DNA of 64,000 nt from Campylobacter canadensis (lineage in GTDB: Bacteria; Campylobacterota; Campylobacteria; Campylobacterales; Campylobacteraceae): contig NZ_CP035946.1 of NCBI RefSeq assembly GCF_013177655.1, forward strand, positions 744,001-808,000, given 5' to 3'. The notes below the pieces were generated by a model that saw only the letters and a program-made list of their open reading frames with translations, ran no database searches and was not told the origin of the DNA. Below are positions 17,402-26,414 of this stretch, one piece after another. The translations under genes were made by a program, and so were the position numbers. Every line of letters starts with the position of its first letter. Position 1 is the first letter of the stretch.

Positions 17402-18073
17402 TTAATCTATTTTCCAATCTATGGTAATTTTACCAACTTTTTTTAAAAATTCATTAGCTTTTGAAAAATGCTTACAAGCTAAAAATCCTGTTCTAGCTAA
17501 AGGGCTTGGGTGGGCTGCTTTTAAAATCAAATGCTTAGTATTATCAATCAAAATCTCCTTGCTTTTTGCGTAATTTCCCCAAAGCATAAAAACAAGCCCT
17601 GATTTTTCATTGCTTAATTTATGTATTATAGCATCACTAAATTCTTGCCAACCCCACGAACTATGGCTAGCTGCTTTATTTGCTTCAACACTAAGAATAG
17701 AATTTAAAAGCAAAACTCCTTGTTTTGCCCAAGGGCTTAAATCTCCGCTTTTTGCTGGAGTGATGTTTAAATCATTTTGTAATTCTTTAAAAATATTCTT
17801 AAGACTTGGTGGGATTTTTACATTTTTTGGAACCGAAAAACTAAGCCCCATTGCTTGATTTTCTTGATGATAAGGGTCTTGTCCTAGGATAATAATTTTA
17901 ATTTCTTTTAAAGGACATAAATTAAAAGCATTAAAAATTAAATCCTTTGGCGGATAGATAATTTTGCCTTCTTTTAATGCTTTTTCATAGTGTTTTTTTA
18001 TATTTATAAAATATTCTTTTTTAAATTCATCTTGTAAAAACTCTTGCCAATCATCATTTAGTTTTATAATCAT
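17402..18073 (-). CDS. ung: Uracil-DNA glycosylase, family 1
   Basis: This enzyme removes uracil from DNA in base-excision repair. The 223-residue protein carries the family-1 water-activating motif GQDPYH (residues 64-69), the uracil-contacting LLNSILSVE, and the DNA-intercalation loop HPSPLA near residue 186. Length and motifs are complete. It is divergent from the DJ-1 gene with about 50 bases between, and is followed after 8 bases by the racemase gene. Confidence 0.97.
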   Translation of the reverse strand: MIIKLNDDWQEFLQDEFKKEYFINIKKHYEKALKEGKIIYPPKDLIFNAFNLCPLKEIKIIILGQDPYHQENQAMGLSFSVPKNVKIPPSLKNIFKELQNDLNITPAKSGDLSPWAKQGVLLLNSILSVEANKAASHSSWGWQEFSDAIIHKLSNEKSGLVFMLWGNYAKSKEILIDNTKHLILKAAHPSPLARTGFLACKHFSKANEFLKKVGKITIDWKID

Positions 18074-18123
18074 ATATTATCCTTTTTCAAATAATATCTA
18101 AAAAAGTTTTAAAAGGAGTGAGA

Positions 18124-18702
18124 ATGAAAAATATACTAATTCCATTTGCAAATGGCAATGAGGATATAGAGCTAATAAGTATTGTTGATATTTTAACAAG
18201 GGCAAAAAATGGTGGTGCAAAACTCAATATTATTTGTGCAGCTTTAAACGATAGCTTAGAAGTAAAGCTTGATAGCGGACTTGTTGTAAAAGCACATACA
18301 ACGCTTAATCAAGTAGATTTTTCAACTCTTGATGGTATTGTTTTAGCGGGTGGTTTTGATGGAATGAATAATCTTAAAAATGATGAAAGAATTATAAATA
18401 TCATTAAAGATTTAAATTCAAAGAAAAAACTCGTAGCAGCGCTTTGTGCATCGCCTATGGTGTTAGATAAAGCAGGTGTTATTAAGGGTGATTTTACTTG
18501 TTATCCAGGTTGTCAAAATGGCATTAACGCAAATCATAAAAGCAATAAATTTGTAGTGGTAAATGAAAACGTAATTACAGGAATTGGCCCTATTGCATCA
18601 AGCTTTTTTGCTTTAACTATTTTAAAAGAGCTTGGTTTTAAAGAAGCTTATGAAGGTGTAAAAGAAGGTTTTTTAATTAATCATTTTAATATCGAGTTTT
18701 AA
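18124..18702 (+). CDS. DJ-1/PfpI (YajL-like) family protein
   Basis: I start at ATG 18124, which follows AAAGGAG; a GTG two codons earlier overlaps that site. The 192-residue protein has the DJ-1 fold pattern: an early Glu (NGNEDIE) and the nucleophilic-elbow Cys108 in VAALCASPMVL. It then continues with the usual KAGVIKGDFTCYPG. Relatives are proposed to protect against oxidative or carbonyl stress; the biochemical role is not settled. The next gene starts at its stop codon (TAATG). Confidence 0.88.
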   Translation: MKNILIPFANGNEDIELISIVDILTRAKNGGAKLNIICAALNDSLEVKLDSGLVVKAHTTLNQVDFSTLDGIVLAGGFDGMNNLKNDERIINIIKDLNSKKKLVAALCASPMVLDKAGVIKGDFTCYPGCQNGINANHKSNKFVVVNENVITGIGPIASSFFALTILKELGFKEAYEGVKEGFLINHFNIEF

Positions 18703-19124
18703 TGATTTATCTTGCACAAACTGATACTACAGCAGGTTTTTTAAGTAAGGATTTAAAAAAAATAAACGCTTTAAAAAATAGAGATGAAAATCAACCTTGC
18801 TTAATAACCACTGCTAAATTTAGCGAATTAAAAACTCTTGCTAGAATTCCAAATGCTTTTAAAAACTATGTAAGAAGGGCAAAAAAAACTACCTTTATTT
18901 ATGCAAATAAAAAGGCTATTCGTGTTGTAAGAGATTGTAAGCATGCAGAATTTTTAAGAGAGAATGGATATTTTTATTCTTCATCAGCAAATAAGCACGG
19001 ATGTAAATTTGATGAAAAGTGGGCAAGAAGTGTTGCTGATATTATTGTAGATGAGAATTTTTTTGAAAGCAGTCCTTCAAGTATAAAAAAATTCTCAAAA
19101 AAAAGAATGTTTAAGATTCGCTAA
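18702..19124 (+). CDS. Short YrdC/Sua5-like protein
   Basis: The 140-residue protein starts MIYLAQTDTTAGFLSKD, which matches the N-terminus of YrdC/Sua5/TsaC (KxR/SxN family) proteins that make threonylcarbamoyl-AMP for tRNA t6A. The later Lys-Arg segment (INALKNRDENQPCLI) and the SSANKHG turn (family SAN motif) are also present. It is shorter than TsaC (about 190 residues), so it may be a reduced paralogue and not the t6A enzyme. Its start is coupled to the DJ-1 stop. It converges on the unknown exported protein gene with a 2-base gap. Confidence 0.7.
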   Translation: MIYLAQTDTTAGFLSKDLKKINALKNRDENQPCLITTAKFSELKTLARIPNAFKNYVRRAKKTTFIYANKKAIRVVRDCKHAEFLRENGYFYSSSANKHGCKFDEKWARSVADIIVDENFFESSPSSIKKFSKKRMFKIR

Positions 19125-19126
19125 AC

Positions 19127-19828
19127 TTACTCGCTAAGTAGATTTATAAAAAAATTTTCTTTTTCTAAATAATTATTGTGATGTATTTTTAACCTTTGAT
19201 AATTTTCATTAGGCATAAAAATTTTATTGAAGATATCAGAGCTTAATTTTTGCAAAAAAGAATACGCCAAGTATTGTTCAAATAAGTTTATTTTATTATT
19301 TTTATCATTATTAAAGAAATTAACACAATTTTTTGCTGATTTTATAGCTAATATTAATCTTTTTTCCTTTTTTTCTTTTATATTTATTTTATTCATAGCA
19401 TTTAAGATATTTAAATATGAAGAATATATGTTTTCATCACATTTTCTATAAGAAATTGTGCTTAATTTATCAAATTCTTCTTGAGCTTTTTTTAAATCTT
19501 TTTTGTTGTAATTAAGTATTGCATTGTGGCAATATAATAAAATTTTCTTTTTTAAAATTAAAGAATAATATACACAATTTTGCGCATTATTTTTACAGTG
19601 TTGTAAATATTCATTTTCATATTTTAATAAGTCTTTTAAGTTATCAATATTATTTATACAAGCTTGGATTATATTGTTTTTACAGTATTTTTCATTGATA
19701 TCTTTAATTAAAGTTGGATTAAAATAAGCTTTAATTGCTTGTAATTTATACTCGTTTTCTAAGTTATTTATTTGAGCTGAGTACAGCAAGGTAGTAGCAA
19801 GGTAAAATAATATAAATTTTCTTAACAT
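19127..19828 (-). CDS. Unknown exported protein with repeated cysteines
   Basis: I do not recognise this 233-residue protein. It begins with a signal peptide (MLRKFILFYLATTLLYSAQ, cleavage near residue 19), so it is probably periplasmic. The mature part is mostly helical and rich in Asn, Lys and Tyr, with spaced Cys residues (YCKNN, ACINN, HCKNN, NCVYY, YCHNA, KCDEN) that suggest disulfide-linked helical hairpins like Sel1 or TPR-type proteins; I see no clear repeat. A good AGGAG precedes the ATG. It sits between the urease operon and a convergent YrdC-like gene, with no obvious functional partner. Confidence 0.6.
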   Translation of the reverse strand: MLRKFILFYLATTLLYSAQINNLENEYKLQAIKAYFNPTLIKDINEKYCKNNIIQACINNIDNLKDLLKYENEYLQHCKNNAQNCVYYSLILKKKILLYCHNAILNYNKKDLKKAQEEFDKLSTISYRKCDENIYSSYLNILNAMNKINIKEKKEKRLILAIKSAKNCVNFFNNDKNNKINLFEQYLAYSFLQKLSSDIFNKIFMPNENYQRLKIHHNNYLEKENFFINLLSE

Positions 19829-19953
19829 AGCCTCTCCTTTATGCTTTAATTTAAATTTAATTAATAATATTAAATATTAAATTAATATATTTTATAATAG
19901 CTTTGTAATTATTTGTAAGAAAGTTTAAAATAATATTCTAATTTTTAAAAAAA

Positions 19954-19980
19954 GTAAAAATCACAAAGAGTGATTTTTAC
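19954..19980 (-). terminator. Rho-independent terminator of the urease operon
   Basis: GTAAAAATCAC (19954-19964) and GTGATTTTTAC (19970-19980) form a perfect 11-base stem with a five-base loop. Read on the minus strand, it lies 3 bases after the ureF stop and is followed by a T-rich run. Confidence 0.8.
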
Positions 19981-19982
19981 AA

Positions 19983-20663
19983 TCAAGACATAAATAACCT
20001 AAAATCAAGTTTTTCGTGTGCAAACATAGCAATATCTAGCTCATGATGTGTGCTAAATAATCTATAATCACAATTATTTAAACTAAAGGAATTATTTTTT
20101 AAAGAATTATCAGCTATTTGCTTAGCCTTTAATGCACACTTTTTTGCTAAATCTATGTTTTTATAAAGCAATTCGCTTGATTTTCTATAAGATAGTGGTA
20201 TAGCACGAGTTGCATTTTGTGTAAGAGTTTTTATACAAGCATAAGCATAACTTTCAACTTTATCATCAGCTAAAACGCTAAAAGCAATAGCAGGATGAGT
20301 ATAGTTGTCGTTATCGCAGATTTTAAAATACCATTTTGCTAAGTCATTATGCATAAATTCAGTATTTTTCAAAGTTGCCCTTGCCATATTTATTGCACCA
20401 GTTCTTGATTCAAAACTTGCTATTGAAGCATTTGCAATTCTTGCTAGTTTTAAAAGGCTAAGTCTTTTTTCTTTTAATTTGCAAGCAAGTATATATACAG
20501 CAGCATCAGCAGGGGCAAAAACATCAAGCATATAACTTTCTAGCCATACTTGATAACTTTGCTCATTTTTTATCTTACCCCAAGAAATATAGCTTTCAAG
20601 ACCAAAGCTATGTGAGTATGCACCATTAGCAAAGGTGCTATCAAATAAAAATTGCCCTAACAT
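19983..20663 (-). CDS. ureF: Urease accessory protein UreF
   Basis: UreF works with UreG and UreD to load nickel into the urease active site, controlling GTP use by UreG. The 226-residue protein starts MLGQFLFDSTFANGAYSHSFGLE, the UreF N-terminal signature, and continues with the all-helical pattern of the family. It is the last gene of the operon, its start overlaps the ureE stop by one base, and the operon terminator lies just after it. Confidence 0.93.
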   Translation of the reverse strand: MLGQFLFDSTFANGAYSHSFGLESYISWGKIKNEQSYQVWLESYMLDVFAPADAAVYILACKLKEKRLSLLKLARIANASIASFESRTGAINMARATLKNTEFMHNDLAKWYFKICDNDNYTHPAIAFSVLADDKVESYAYACIKTLTQNATRAIPLSYRKSSELLYKNIDLAKKCALKAKQIADNSLKNNSFSLNNCDYRLFSTHHELDIAMFAHEKLDFRLFMS

Positions 20664-21103
20664 TAGTGGTGATGACTCGCATGTTTTAAAGCGTGGCGTA
20701 ACACTTTTGAAGTTCTTTCGTACTCAACCTTATTTTCATCTAGCCATTGTGCAATTAAATAATCATCTTCAACTATCATCATACCATCTTCAAATACAGC
20801 TGGAGTATGTCTATTTCCAATAGAGTGAGCAACAAAACCCATTTGCATCATATCCTTAGCTTTAATCACAATAACATTTTGTGGTAGGCAATCTACCACA
20901 AAAATTCTTGTATCATCTTCTGCTAATACATCACCATTATGAAAATGACCACCATCTAGACTAACGCCTATTTCAATTCCACTATCACTTTTTAATCTAA
21001 GTATATGTTTTAATCTATCATCAGGCGATACTTTTACTTTATCTATGCTTTTGCCTTTTGTATCATAGTCTTTTATATTGCCTAGTATGGTTTTAACTAT
21101 CAT
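20663..21103 (-). CDS. ureE: Urease nickel chaperone UreE
   Basis: UreE delivers Ni(II) to the urease maturation complex. The 146-residue protein has an N-terminal peptide-binding-like half and a C-terminal metal-binding half with the conserved GNRHTPA. It ends in a histidine-rich tail (HALKHASHHH) typical of nickel chaperones. It follows ureC with 8 bases between, and its stop overlaps the ureF start. Confidence 0.94.
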   Translation of the reverse strand: MIVKTILGNIKDYDTKGKSIDKVKVSPDDRLKHILRLKSDSGIEIGVSLDGGHFHNGDVLAEDDTRIFVVDCLPQNVIVIKAKDMMQMGFVAHSIGNRHTPAVFEDGMMIVEDDYLIAQWLDENKVEYERTSKVLRHALKHASHHH

Positions 21104-21111
21104 TTTTTCTC

Positions 21112-22818
21112 CTAGAATAAGTAATATCTTTGTGCTAATGGTAATTCATTTAATGGTTCGCTATAAGCTTCTTTACCATCAACTGTAACCACATAAGTTT
21201 GTGGGTCTACTTCAATTTTAGGAGTAGCATTATTTAGCTTCATATCAGATTTTTTAGCACTTGCTGCACCTTTAATAGCTAGAACTTGTTTTTTAATACC
21301 ATATTCTTTAGCTACATTTGCATCAACTGCCATTTTGCACATAAAGCTATAGCAAGTTTCGTGTAATGCTACACCATAAGCACCGAACATATTTCTATGC
21401 ATTACTGGTTGTGGGGTAGGGATTGATGCGTTGCTATCGCCCATTACTGAATGTAAGCAAAATCCACCTTTGATAATCATTTTTGGTTTTGTTCCAAATG
21501 TTTTTGGGTCCCATAAAACTAGGTCAGCAATTTTACCAACTTCAACGCTACCAATATATTCACTAACACCTGCAGCTATTGCTGGGTTGATTGTATATTT
21601 TGCTACATAGCGTTTAATACGATTATTATCATCGTGTTCTGCATCACCTTCTAAAACACCTCTTTGCATTTTCATTTTATGAGCTGTTTGCCAAGTTCTA
21701 CTTACAACTTCGCCAATTCTTCCCATAGCTTGAGAGTCAGAACTCATAATAGAAATTACACCCATATCGTGTAATACGTCTTCAGCACCTATTGTTTCTT
21801 TTCTAATACGGCTATCAGCAAAAGCAACGTCTTCTTTAACATTTTTGCTTAAGTGGTGGCATACCATTAGCATATCTAAATGCTCTTCAATAGTATTTAC
21901 TGTAAATGGCATAGTTGGGTTAGTTGATGCTGGTAAAATATTTGGTTCGCCTGCTAGTTTGATAATATCAGGAGCGTGTCCTCCACCTGCACCTTCTGTG
22001 TGGAAAGTATGGATTGTTCTACCTGCAATAGCAGCTTTTGTATCTTCAACGCAACCATATTCGTTTAGTGTATCAGTGTGAATTCCAACAGAAACATCAG
22101 CAATTTCAGCAGCTTTTAAAGCATTGTCAATCGCACTCTTAGTTGTTCCCCAGTCTTCGTGGATTTTAAGACCAGCAGCACCAGCTCTTAATTGCTCAAG
22201 GTTAGCTTCAACATTTGAACCATGTCCTTTTGCGTATAAACCGATATTAATTGGTAAATCATCAGTTCCTTGTAACATTCTTTTAATATTAAAAATTCCT
22301 GGTGTGCAAGTAGTAGCTTTTGAACCATCGTTTGGACCAGTACCACCACCAAATAATGTTGTAATACCGTTACTTAAAGCTTCATCAACTTGTTCAGGGT
22401 TAATAAAGTGAATATGTGTATCAACACCACCTGCAGTAACAATCATACCTTCACCAGCAAGAGCTTCAGTACCAACACCTGTAACAAAGTCAATATCATC
22501 AGTAATATCAGGGTTACCACCTTTACCAATAGCGTGGATTTTACCATTTTTAATACCAATATCAGCTTTGTAAATTCCTGTATAGTCAATAATAAGAGCG
22601 TTAGTAATAACTAAATCAACTACATCTTTATCTAGTAAGCGTGAGTTTTGTCCCATGCCATCACGAAGTGTTTTACCACCACCAAATTTACATTCTTCAC
22701 CATATTTAGTGTAATCTTTTTCAACTTTAGCAAAAAGGTTTGTATCTGCTAGTCTTATACTGTCCCCTGTTGTAGGACCAAAATGTGATGCATATTCTGC
22801 TCTAGTAATTTTAAACAT
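21112..22818 (-). CDS. ureC: Urease alpha subunit (catalytic, dinickel)
   Basis: UreC hydrolyses urea to ammonia and carbamate. The 568-residue protein is full length and carries the metal and catalytic residues of the family: His135 and His137 (DTHIHF), the lysine that becomes carbamylated (Lys218 in GLKIHEDWG), the flap His in MVCHHLSK and the later Asp in SSDSQAMGR. Reading through the sequence, it is visibly richer in G and C than the surrounding genes. This may reflect high expression or a different origin. It lies between ureB and ureE with short gaps. Confidence 0.99.
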   Translation of the reverse strand: MFKITRAEYASHFGPTTGDSIRLADTNLFAKVEKDYTKYGEECKFGGGKTLRDGMGQNSRLLDKDVVDLVITNALIIDYTGIYKADIGIKNGKIHAIGKGGNPDITDDIDFVTGVGTEALAGEGMIVTAGGVDTHIHFINPEQVDEALSNGITTLFGGGTGPNDGSKATTCTPGIFNIKRMLQGTDDLPINIGLYAKGHGSNVEANLEQLRAGAAGLKIHEDWGTTKSAIDNALKAAEIADVSVGIHTDTLNEYGCVEDTKAAIAGRTIHTFHTEGAGGGHAPDIIKLAGEPNILPASTNPTMPFTVNTIEEHLDMLMVCHHLSKNVKEDVAFADSRIRKETIGAEDVLHDMGVISIMSSDSQAMGRIGEVVSRTWQTAHKMKMQRGVLEGDAEHDDNNRIKRYVAKYTINPAIAAGVSEYIGSVEVGKIADLVLWDPKTFGTKPKMIIKGGFCLHSVMGDSNASIPTPQPVMHRNMFGAYGVALHETCYSFMCKMAVDANVAKEYGIKKQVLAIKGAASAKKSDMKLNNATPKIEVDPQTYVVTVDGKEAYSEPLNELPLAQRYYLF

Positions 22819-22827
22819 AGCTTCTCC

Positions 22828-23133
22828 TTATAATTTTCCATTAATTTTGCAGTTTTGTCCCCATACTTCACGAGCACCTGCTAAATCAATTAATTTAACC
22901 GTTTTCTTTACACCTGGTTCAAAACGAACTGCAGTACCGCTTATGATATCTAAGCGTTTTCCACGAGCTTTTTCTCTATCAAAAACTAAAAGTGCATTTG
23001 TTTCATAAAAATGAAAGTGAGAGCCAACTTGAACAGGTCTATCACCACTGTTTGTAACTTCTAATTCTATTGCTTCACGACCTTCGTTGCAAACGATATC
23101 GCCTTGTGCATAAATAATTTCACCAAGTTTCAT
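22828..23133 (-). CDS. ureB: Urease beta subunit
   Basis: This is a separate 101-residue beta subunit ([20 protein letters not shown] at the start, [15 protein letters not shown] in the middle, and the usual FEPG-KK-V-L ending). It is structural, packing with UreA and UreC. Note that in Helicobacter this protein is fused to the gamma subunit and named UreA; here the genes are separate, so naming follows the three-subunit convention. An AAGGAG-like site precedes the ATG. Confidence 0.97.
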   Translation of the reverse strand: MKLGEIIYAQGDIVCNEGREAIELEVTNSGDRPVQVGSHFHFYETNALLVFDREKARGKRLDIISGTAVRFEPGVKKTVKLIDLAGAREVWGQNCKINGKL

Positions 23134-23143
23134 AATTAACTCC

Positions 23144-23446
23144 TTAATTTATTGGATTATGGATGGTAACTAGTTTTGTTCCATCTTTAAATGTTGCTTC
23201 TACTTGAACTTCATTAACTACATCAGCAACACCTTCCATTACTTGGTCTTTGCGTATAACATTTTTACCTTCGTTCATTAAATCGCTTACGCTTTTACCT
23301 TCTCTAGCACCTTCTAAAACATAATCACTAATAATTGCGATTGCTTCAGGACAATTTAATTTTACTCCACGCTCTAAACGTTTGCGTGCTACAACTGCTG
23401 CATAGCTTAACAAGAGTTTTTCTTGTTCTTTTTTTGTTAAAGTCAT
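23144..23446 (-). CDS. ureA: Urease gamma subunit
   Basis: This is a standard free gamma subunit of 100 residues with the family pattern [21 protein letters not shown] at the start, [13 protein letters not shown] in the middle, and [15 protein letters not shown] at the end. It is structural. It precedes ureB by 10 bases and follows ureD by 54 bases. Confidence 0.97.
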   Translation of the reverse strand: MTLTKKEQEKLLLSYAAVVARKRLERGVKLNCPEAIAIISDYVLEGAREGKSVSDLMNEGKNVIRKDQVMEGVADVVNEVQVEATFKDGTKLVTIHNPIN

Positions 23447-23500
23447 ATTTGCTCCTTTAATAAAATGATTAAATTTGTATTTTTTGTTTTAAAATTATTA

Positions 23501-24241
23501 TTATCTAGTAATGACGACATTCATATCAACTCCTTGTAAGAATTTAAGTTTTATTTCATTTATATGTTTTAATGCAATATCATTATCTTTAGCTAATATA
23601 CGCACGATTTGATTATCGTTTATTGTACTTGTATGCATAATAATCTCATCATTATGTAAAGATTCTATTTGTATATTTGCTCTTATTATGATGGTGTAAA
23701 AATATTCATAAGAGTAAAGTGAAAGTAGGTTTGTTTTATCTTCGTATGAAAAAACATCATTTAATGCTAGTTTGTTATTTATATAAAGTCTAAAAAGCAT
23801 ACTTGCTTTAAAATCTCCATTTGCATAACCTAAATACCCACCATCTAAATAAAATAATTTAGAATTTTCTTGTGCAAAAACACAAGCTTTACTTTTAAAA
23901 TCAGAATTTTTATAAAAAATATTTGCATCATTATGAAAAACTAAAACAGAATTATCATCTACTTTAATTTCTGTATTTAAAGTAGAAGCTCCTTTGTATA
24001 TTTTTTGATTTGACTGAGATTGTAAAGTAGCCTTTGTATTTTCAACTTCAAAACATTGAAAATAATTATCTCCACCAACCAAACCACCGCCTAAAGTGCT
24101 TAAATACGCAAAAAACTCATTATGCTTATTTTGCGAACAGTCTTCACCAAACTTAATAGGTAATTCAAGTAATCTTTGCATACCTTTTTGGTAGTGCTTA
24201 ACTAAATGAGCATTTTGTAGTTTTATGTGTAAAACGCTCAT
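23501..24241 (-). CDS. ureD: Urease accessory protein UreD (UreH)
   Basis: UreD (called UreH in Helicobacter) is the scaffold that binds apo-urease together with UreF and UreG during nickel insertion. The 246-residue protein has the UreD patterns (LGGGLVGGDNY, then AKVY-like KIYKG, then a beta-rich body) at the expected positions. Identity to other UreD proteins is typically low and this one is no exception, so the call rests on these motifs and on position directly after ureG, whose stop it overlaps by one base. Confidence 0.88.
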   Translation of the reverse strand: MSVLHIKLQNAHLVKHYQKGMQRLLELPIKFGEDCSQNKHNEFFAYLSTLGGGLVGGDNYFQCFEVENTKATLQSQSNQKIYKGASTLNTEIKVDDNSVLVFHNDANIFYKNSDFKSKACVFAQENSKLFYLDGGYLGYANGDFKASMLFRLYINNKLALNDVFSYEDKTNLLSLYSYEYFYTIIIRANIQIESLHNDEIIMHTSTINDNQIVRILAKDNDIALKHINEIKLKFLQGVDMNVVITR

Positions 24242-24849
24242 TACAAGCCCTTAAGTAAGCAGTTTTTTTCTATCCACTCAATTACTTTATCTAAACCTTC
24301 ATCTTTTTTAAGATTTGTAAAGAAAAATTCTTTATCTTTTCTAAATTGCTTAGTATCGCTTTCCATTACACTAAGATTTGCCCCAACATAAGGCGCTAAG
24401 TCCGTTTTATTAATAACAAATAAATCAGATTTAATCATACCAGCACCTGCTTTACGAGGAATTTTTTCACCTTGTGCAACATCAATTACATAAATACTAA
24501 AATCAACTAAATCAGGGCTAAATGTTGCAGCTAGGTTATCTCCGCCACTTTCTAAAAATAATAAATCAAGATTAAATTTTTTTTCTAATTCATTTAACGC
24601 AGCTTCATTCATTGAAGCATCTTCTCTAATTGCTGTGTGTGGACATCCGCCTGTTTCAACTCCTATAATACGCTCGGTTGCTAAAACGCTATTTTTAGCT
24701 AAAAACAAAGCATCTTCTTTTGTATAAATATCGTTTGTAACTACGCCTATTTCATATTTAGAACTCATAGCACGAACCAATCTTTCAATTAAAAGAGTTT
24801 TTCCTGCTCCAACAGGACCGCCAACGCCTATTCTTACTGGTTTTTTCAT
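24241..24849 (-). CDS. ureG: Urease accessory GTPase UreG
   Basis: UreG is a SIMIBI-class GTPase that energises nickel transfer into urease. The 202-residue protein carries the P-loop GPVGAGKT (residues 11-18), the metal-binding Cys-Pro-His ([11 protein letters not shown]), and the guanine-specificity motif NKTD. It is the first gene of the operon, so the order is ureG-D-A-B-C-E-F. The ATG is preceded by AGGAAAT. The promoter must lie in the region shared with the divergent EamA gene. Confidence 0.97.
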   Translation of the reverse strand: MKKPVRIGVGGPVGAGKTLLIERLVRAMSSKYEIGVVTNDIYTKEDALFLAKNSVLATERIIGVETGGCPHTAIREDASMNEAALNELEKKFNLDLLFLESGGDNLAATFSPDLVDFSIYVIDVAQGEKIPRKAGAGMIKSDLFVINKTDLAPYVGANLSVMESDTKQFRKDKEFFFTNLKKDEGLDKVIEWIEKNCLLKGL

Positions 24850-25213
24850 TTTATATTTCCTAAAATAAATTTTTAATAAATGTTATTTAAGTTTATGTGA
24901 TATTAGCTTAAATTTTACTTAAAAAAATTAAATAATTTTTTAAACAACTAAATAACGTGATAAAAGATATTCATTTTCAATAAACAAAGCATTAATAAGT
25001 AAAAAAATAAATATTTAATCAATATCTATTAAAAAGTTTATTTACCAGTTATATAGATATTTAAAAAAATTTTAAAAAAATTATTTTTTATAAATTTTTT
25101 AATAAAAAAAAAAAAAACAGAATTTTTTAAGAATATTTTAATGTTAATCATCTATGATTGCTAATTTATTTACAAAATAAATAGAAATATTTATCATTTA
25201 TTAAGGAGTTTGT
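24850..25213. other. Divergent regulatory region between ureG and the EamA transporter
   Basis: These 364 bases hold no gene that I can see. They are extremely A/T-rich and contain an uninterrupted A13 run at 25104-25116. They must hold the promoters for both divergent transcripts. I could not place a convincing -10 box or an operator. Confidence 0.6.
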
Positions 25214-26284
25214 ATGAACAACAATGACTTAAGAGGTAACGCTACGGCAATGACCTATGTCATATTCTTAGTGGGAATTTTATTCCTATCATTTACTGCA
25301 CCTTGGCAAAAGTTATCTAACTTTGACCCTGCTACTGGTGCGTTTATGCGTTGTTTAATTGGAACAGTTTGCCTTATTCCATTTGCAATTATGGAAGCTA
25401 AGAAAATTGGCAAATTAACCAAAAAAGGTGTTATGCTATCTATTTTAGCTGGACTTGTTTTAGGTATCGACTTTACTGCGTGGAACTACTCAATTTATTT
25501 TGTTGGTTCAGGTATTGCTTCAATTTTATTAAATATTCAAGTAATTATGTTACCTGCACTAGCTTTCATTACAGATAGAGAAAGAATTCCATTTAGTTAC
25601 TATTTTATTGCACCTATTATGTTAGCTGGTGTTATCTTAGCTGGTGGTGCTTTAGAAAATGGTATTGTTGATCCAAATGGTCCTCAAACAGTATTTGGTT
25701 TTGGAATTATGGCAGTTGGAACAGTTTGTGGTCTTACTTCAGGTTTTTGCTATGGTATATATTTATTCGCAAGTAGAAGAGCGGGTAGAATTGGTAATGG
25801 ACAAGTGGTTCAACCGATTTTAATATCAAGTGCTGCACAATTAGTTGCTCCTACAATTTGGGCTTTCTTAATCACAGGAAATGGCTTTATATTTGACCAA
25901 GGTGTTATGGTTGATACTGCTTTAGGAATTAAAGCAATGCACTTAGACCAAGGTTCTATGGAAGCTCTAACAAGCGTATTTGCTAATGTTGCTGTTGGTG
26001 ATGCTATTACTGCAACAAACTGGATGTGGATGATTGTTTTAGGTACAGCTGGACAAGCTGCTGCTTGGACATTTGCACAACACGGTTCAGTAAAATTAAA
26101 CCCAACTTTAGGTGCTGGTTTATTAATCTTAAGCCCAATTGCAACTGTTGCACTTATTGGACCACTTATGTTTGGCGAAAGTTCATCTTTACTACAAAAA
26201 GTAGGGGTTATTATTGCTTTATTAGCTGTTGCTTACCAAAACGGACTTGTAACTGCTTTATTAAACAAACTAAAAGGTAAATAA
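25214..26284 (+). CDS. EamA/DMT-family membrane transporter divergent from urease
   Basis: The 356-residue protein has about ten hydrophobic helices in two repeats, as in the drug/metabolite transporter (EamA) superfamily: FLVGILFLSFTAPWQKLSNF with FMRC soon after, and later LNPTLGAGLLILSPIATVALIGPLMFGES. It starts with an AAGGAG and ATG at 25214. It is longer than typical EamA proteins (near 300), with an unusual insert around residues 220-260. Its base and codon use resemble the urease genes more than the neighbouring core genes. The substrate is unknown; import or export of a nitrogen compound is an inference from context only. Confidence 0.8.
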   Translation: MNNNDLRGNATAMTYVIFLVGILFLSFTAPWQKLSNFDPATGAFMRCLIGTVCLIPFAIMEAKKIGKLTKKGVMLSILAGLVLGIDFTAWNYSIYFVGSGIASILLNIQVIMLPALAFITDRERIPFSYYFIAPIMLAGVILAGGALENGIVDPNGPQTVFGFGIMAVGTVCGLTSGFCYGIYLFASRRAGRIGNGQVVQPILISSAAQLVAPTIWAFLITGNGFIFDQGVMVDTALGIKAMHLDQGSMEALTSVFANVAVGDAITATNWMWMIVLGTAGQAAAWTFAQHGSVKLNPTLGAGLLILSPIATVALIGPLMFGESSSLLQKVGVIIALLAVAYQNGLVTALLNKLKGK

Positions 26285-26291
26285 TTTATAT

Positions 26292-26318
26292 ATTTGGCTC
26301 TAATATTTAGAGCCAAAT
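26292..26318 (+). terminator. Terminator after the EamA gene
   Basis: ATTTGGCTCTA (26292-26302) and TAGAGCCAAAT (26308-26318) form an 11-base perfect stem with a five-base loop, followed by CTTTT. Confidence 0.82.
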
Positions 26319-26384
26319 CTTTTAAAAAAACTTAAAAATTCTTTTTAATATAAAAAATATCTTATTTTCTAAGTGCATACTTTT

Positions 26385-26390
26385 TATAAT
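26385..26390 (+). promoter_or_regulatory. Probable -10 box (TATAAT) of the dihaem cytochrome gene
   Basis: A consensus TATAAT lies 24 bases before the ATG, after a T run typical of Campylobacter promoters. A transcript would start near 26397-26398, inside the palindrome that follows. Confidence 0.5.
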
Positions 26391-26408
26391 TCCATAAAAT
26401 TTTATGGA
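26391..26408. promoter_or_regulatory. Perfect 18-base palindrome over the ribosome-binding site of the dihaem cytochrome gene
   Basis: TCCATAAAATTTTATGGA reads the same on both strands. It starts just after the -10 box and overlaps the GGAGG ribosome-binding site (26406-26410). Outer bases ATAATTCC and GGAATTAT can extend the pairing past a small bulge. It could be a repressor operator or an RNA hairpin hiding the ribosome-binding site. Confidence 0.5.
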
Positions 26409-26414
26409 GGAATT

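Noticed and set aside
17394-17417. An earlier ATG (17417) for the racemase
   Set aside because: It lies inside the end of ung, without a ribosome-binding site; the ATG at 17393 has AAGGAAG and begins with the family's IGIIGG.
22390-22614. Plus-strand frames within the urease genes (21845, 22124, 22390, 20305, 20635)
   Set aside because: All lie opposite strongly conserved urease reading frames and show no family features.
26373-26414. A GTG start at 26373 for the dihaem cytochrome
   Set aside because: It would put a non-signal leader in front of an obvious signal peptide and run through the palindrome and GGAGG site.
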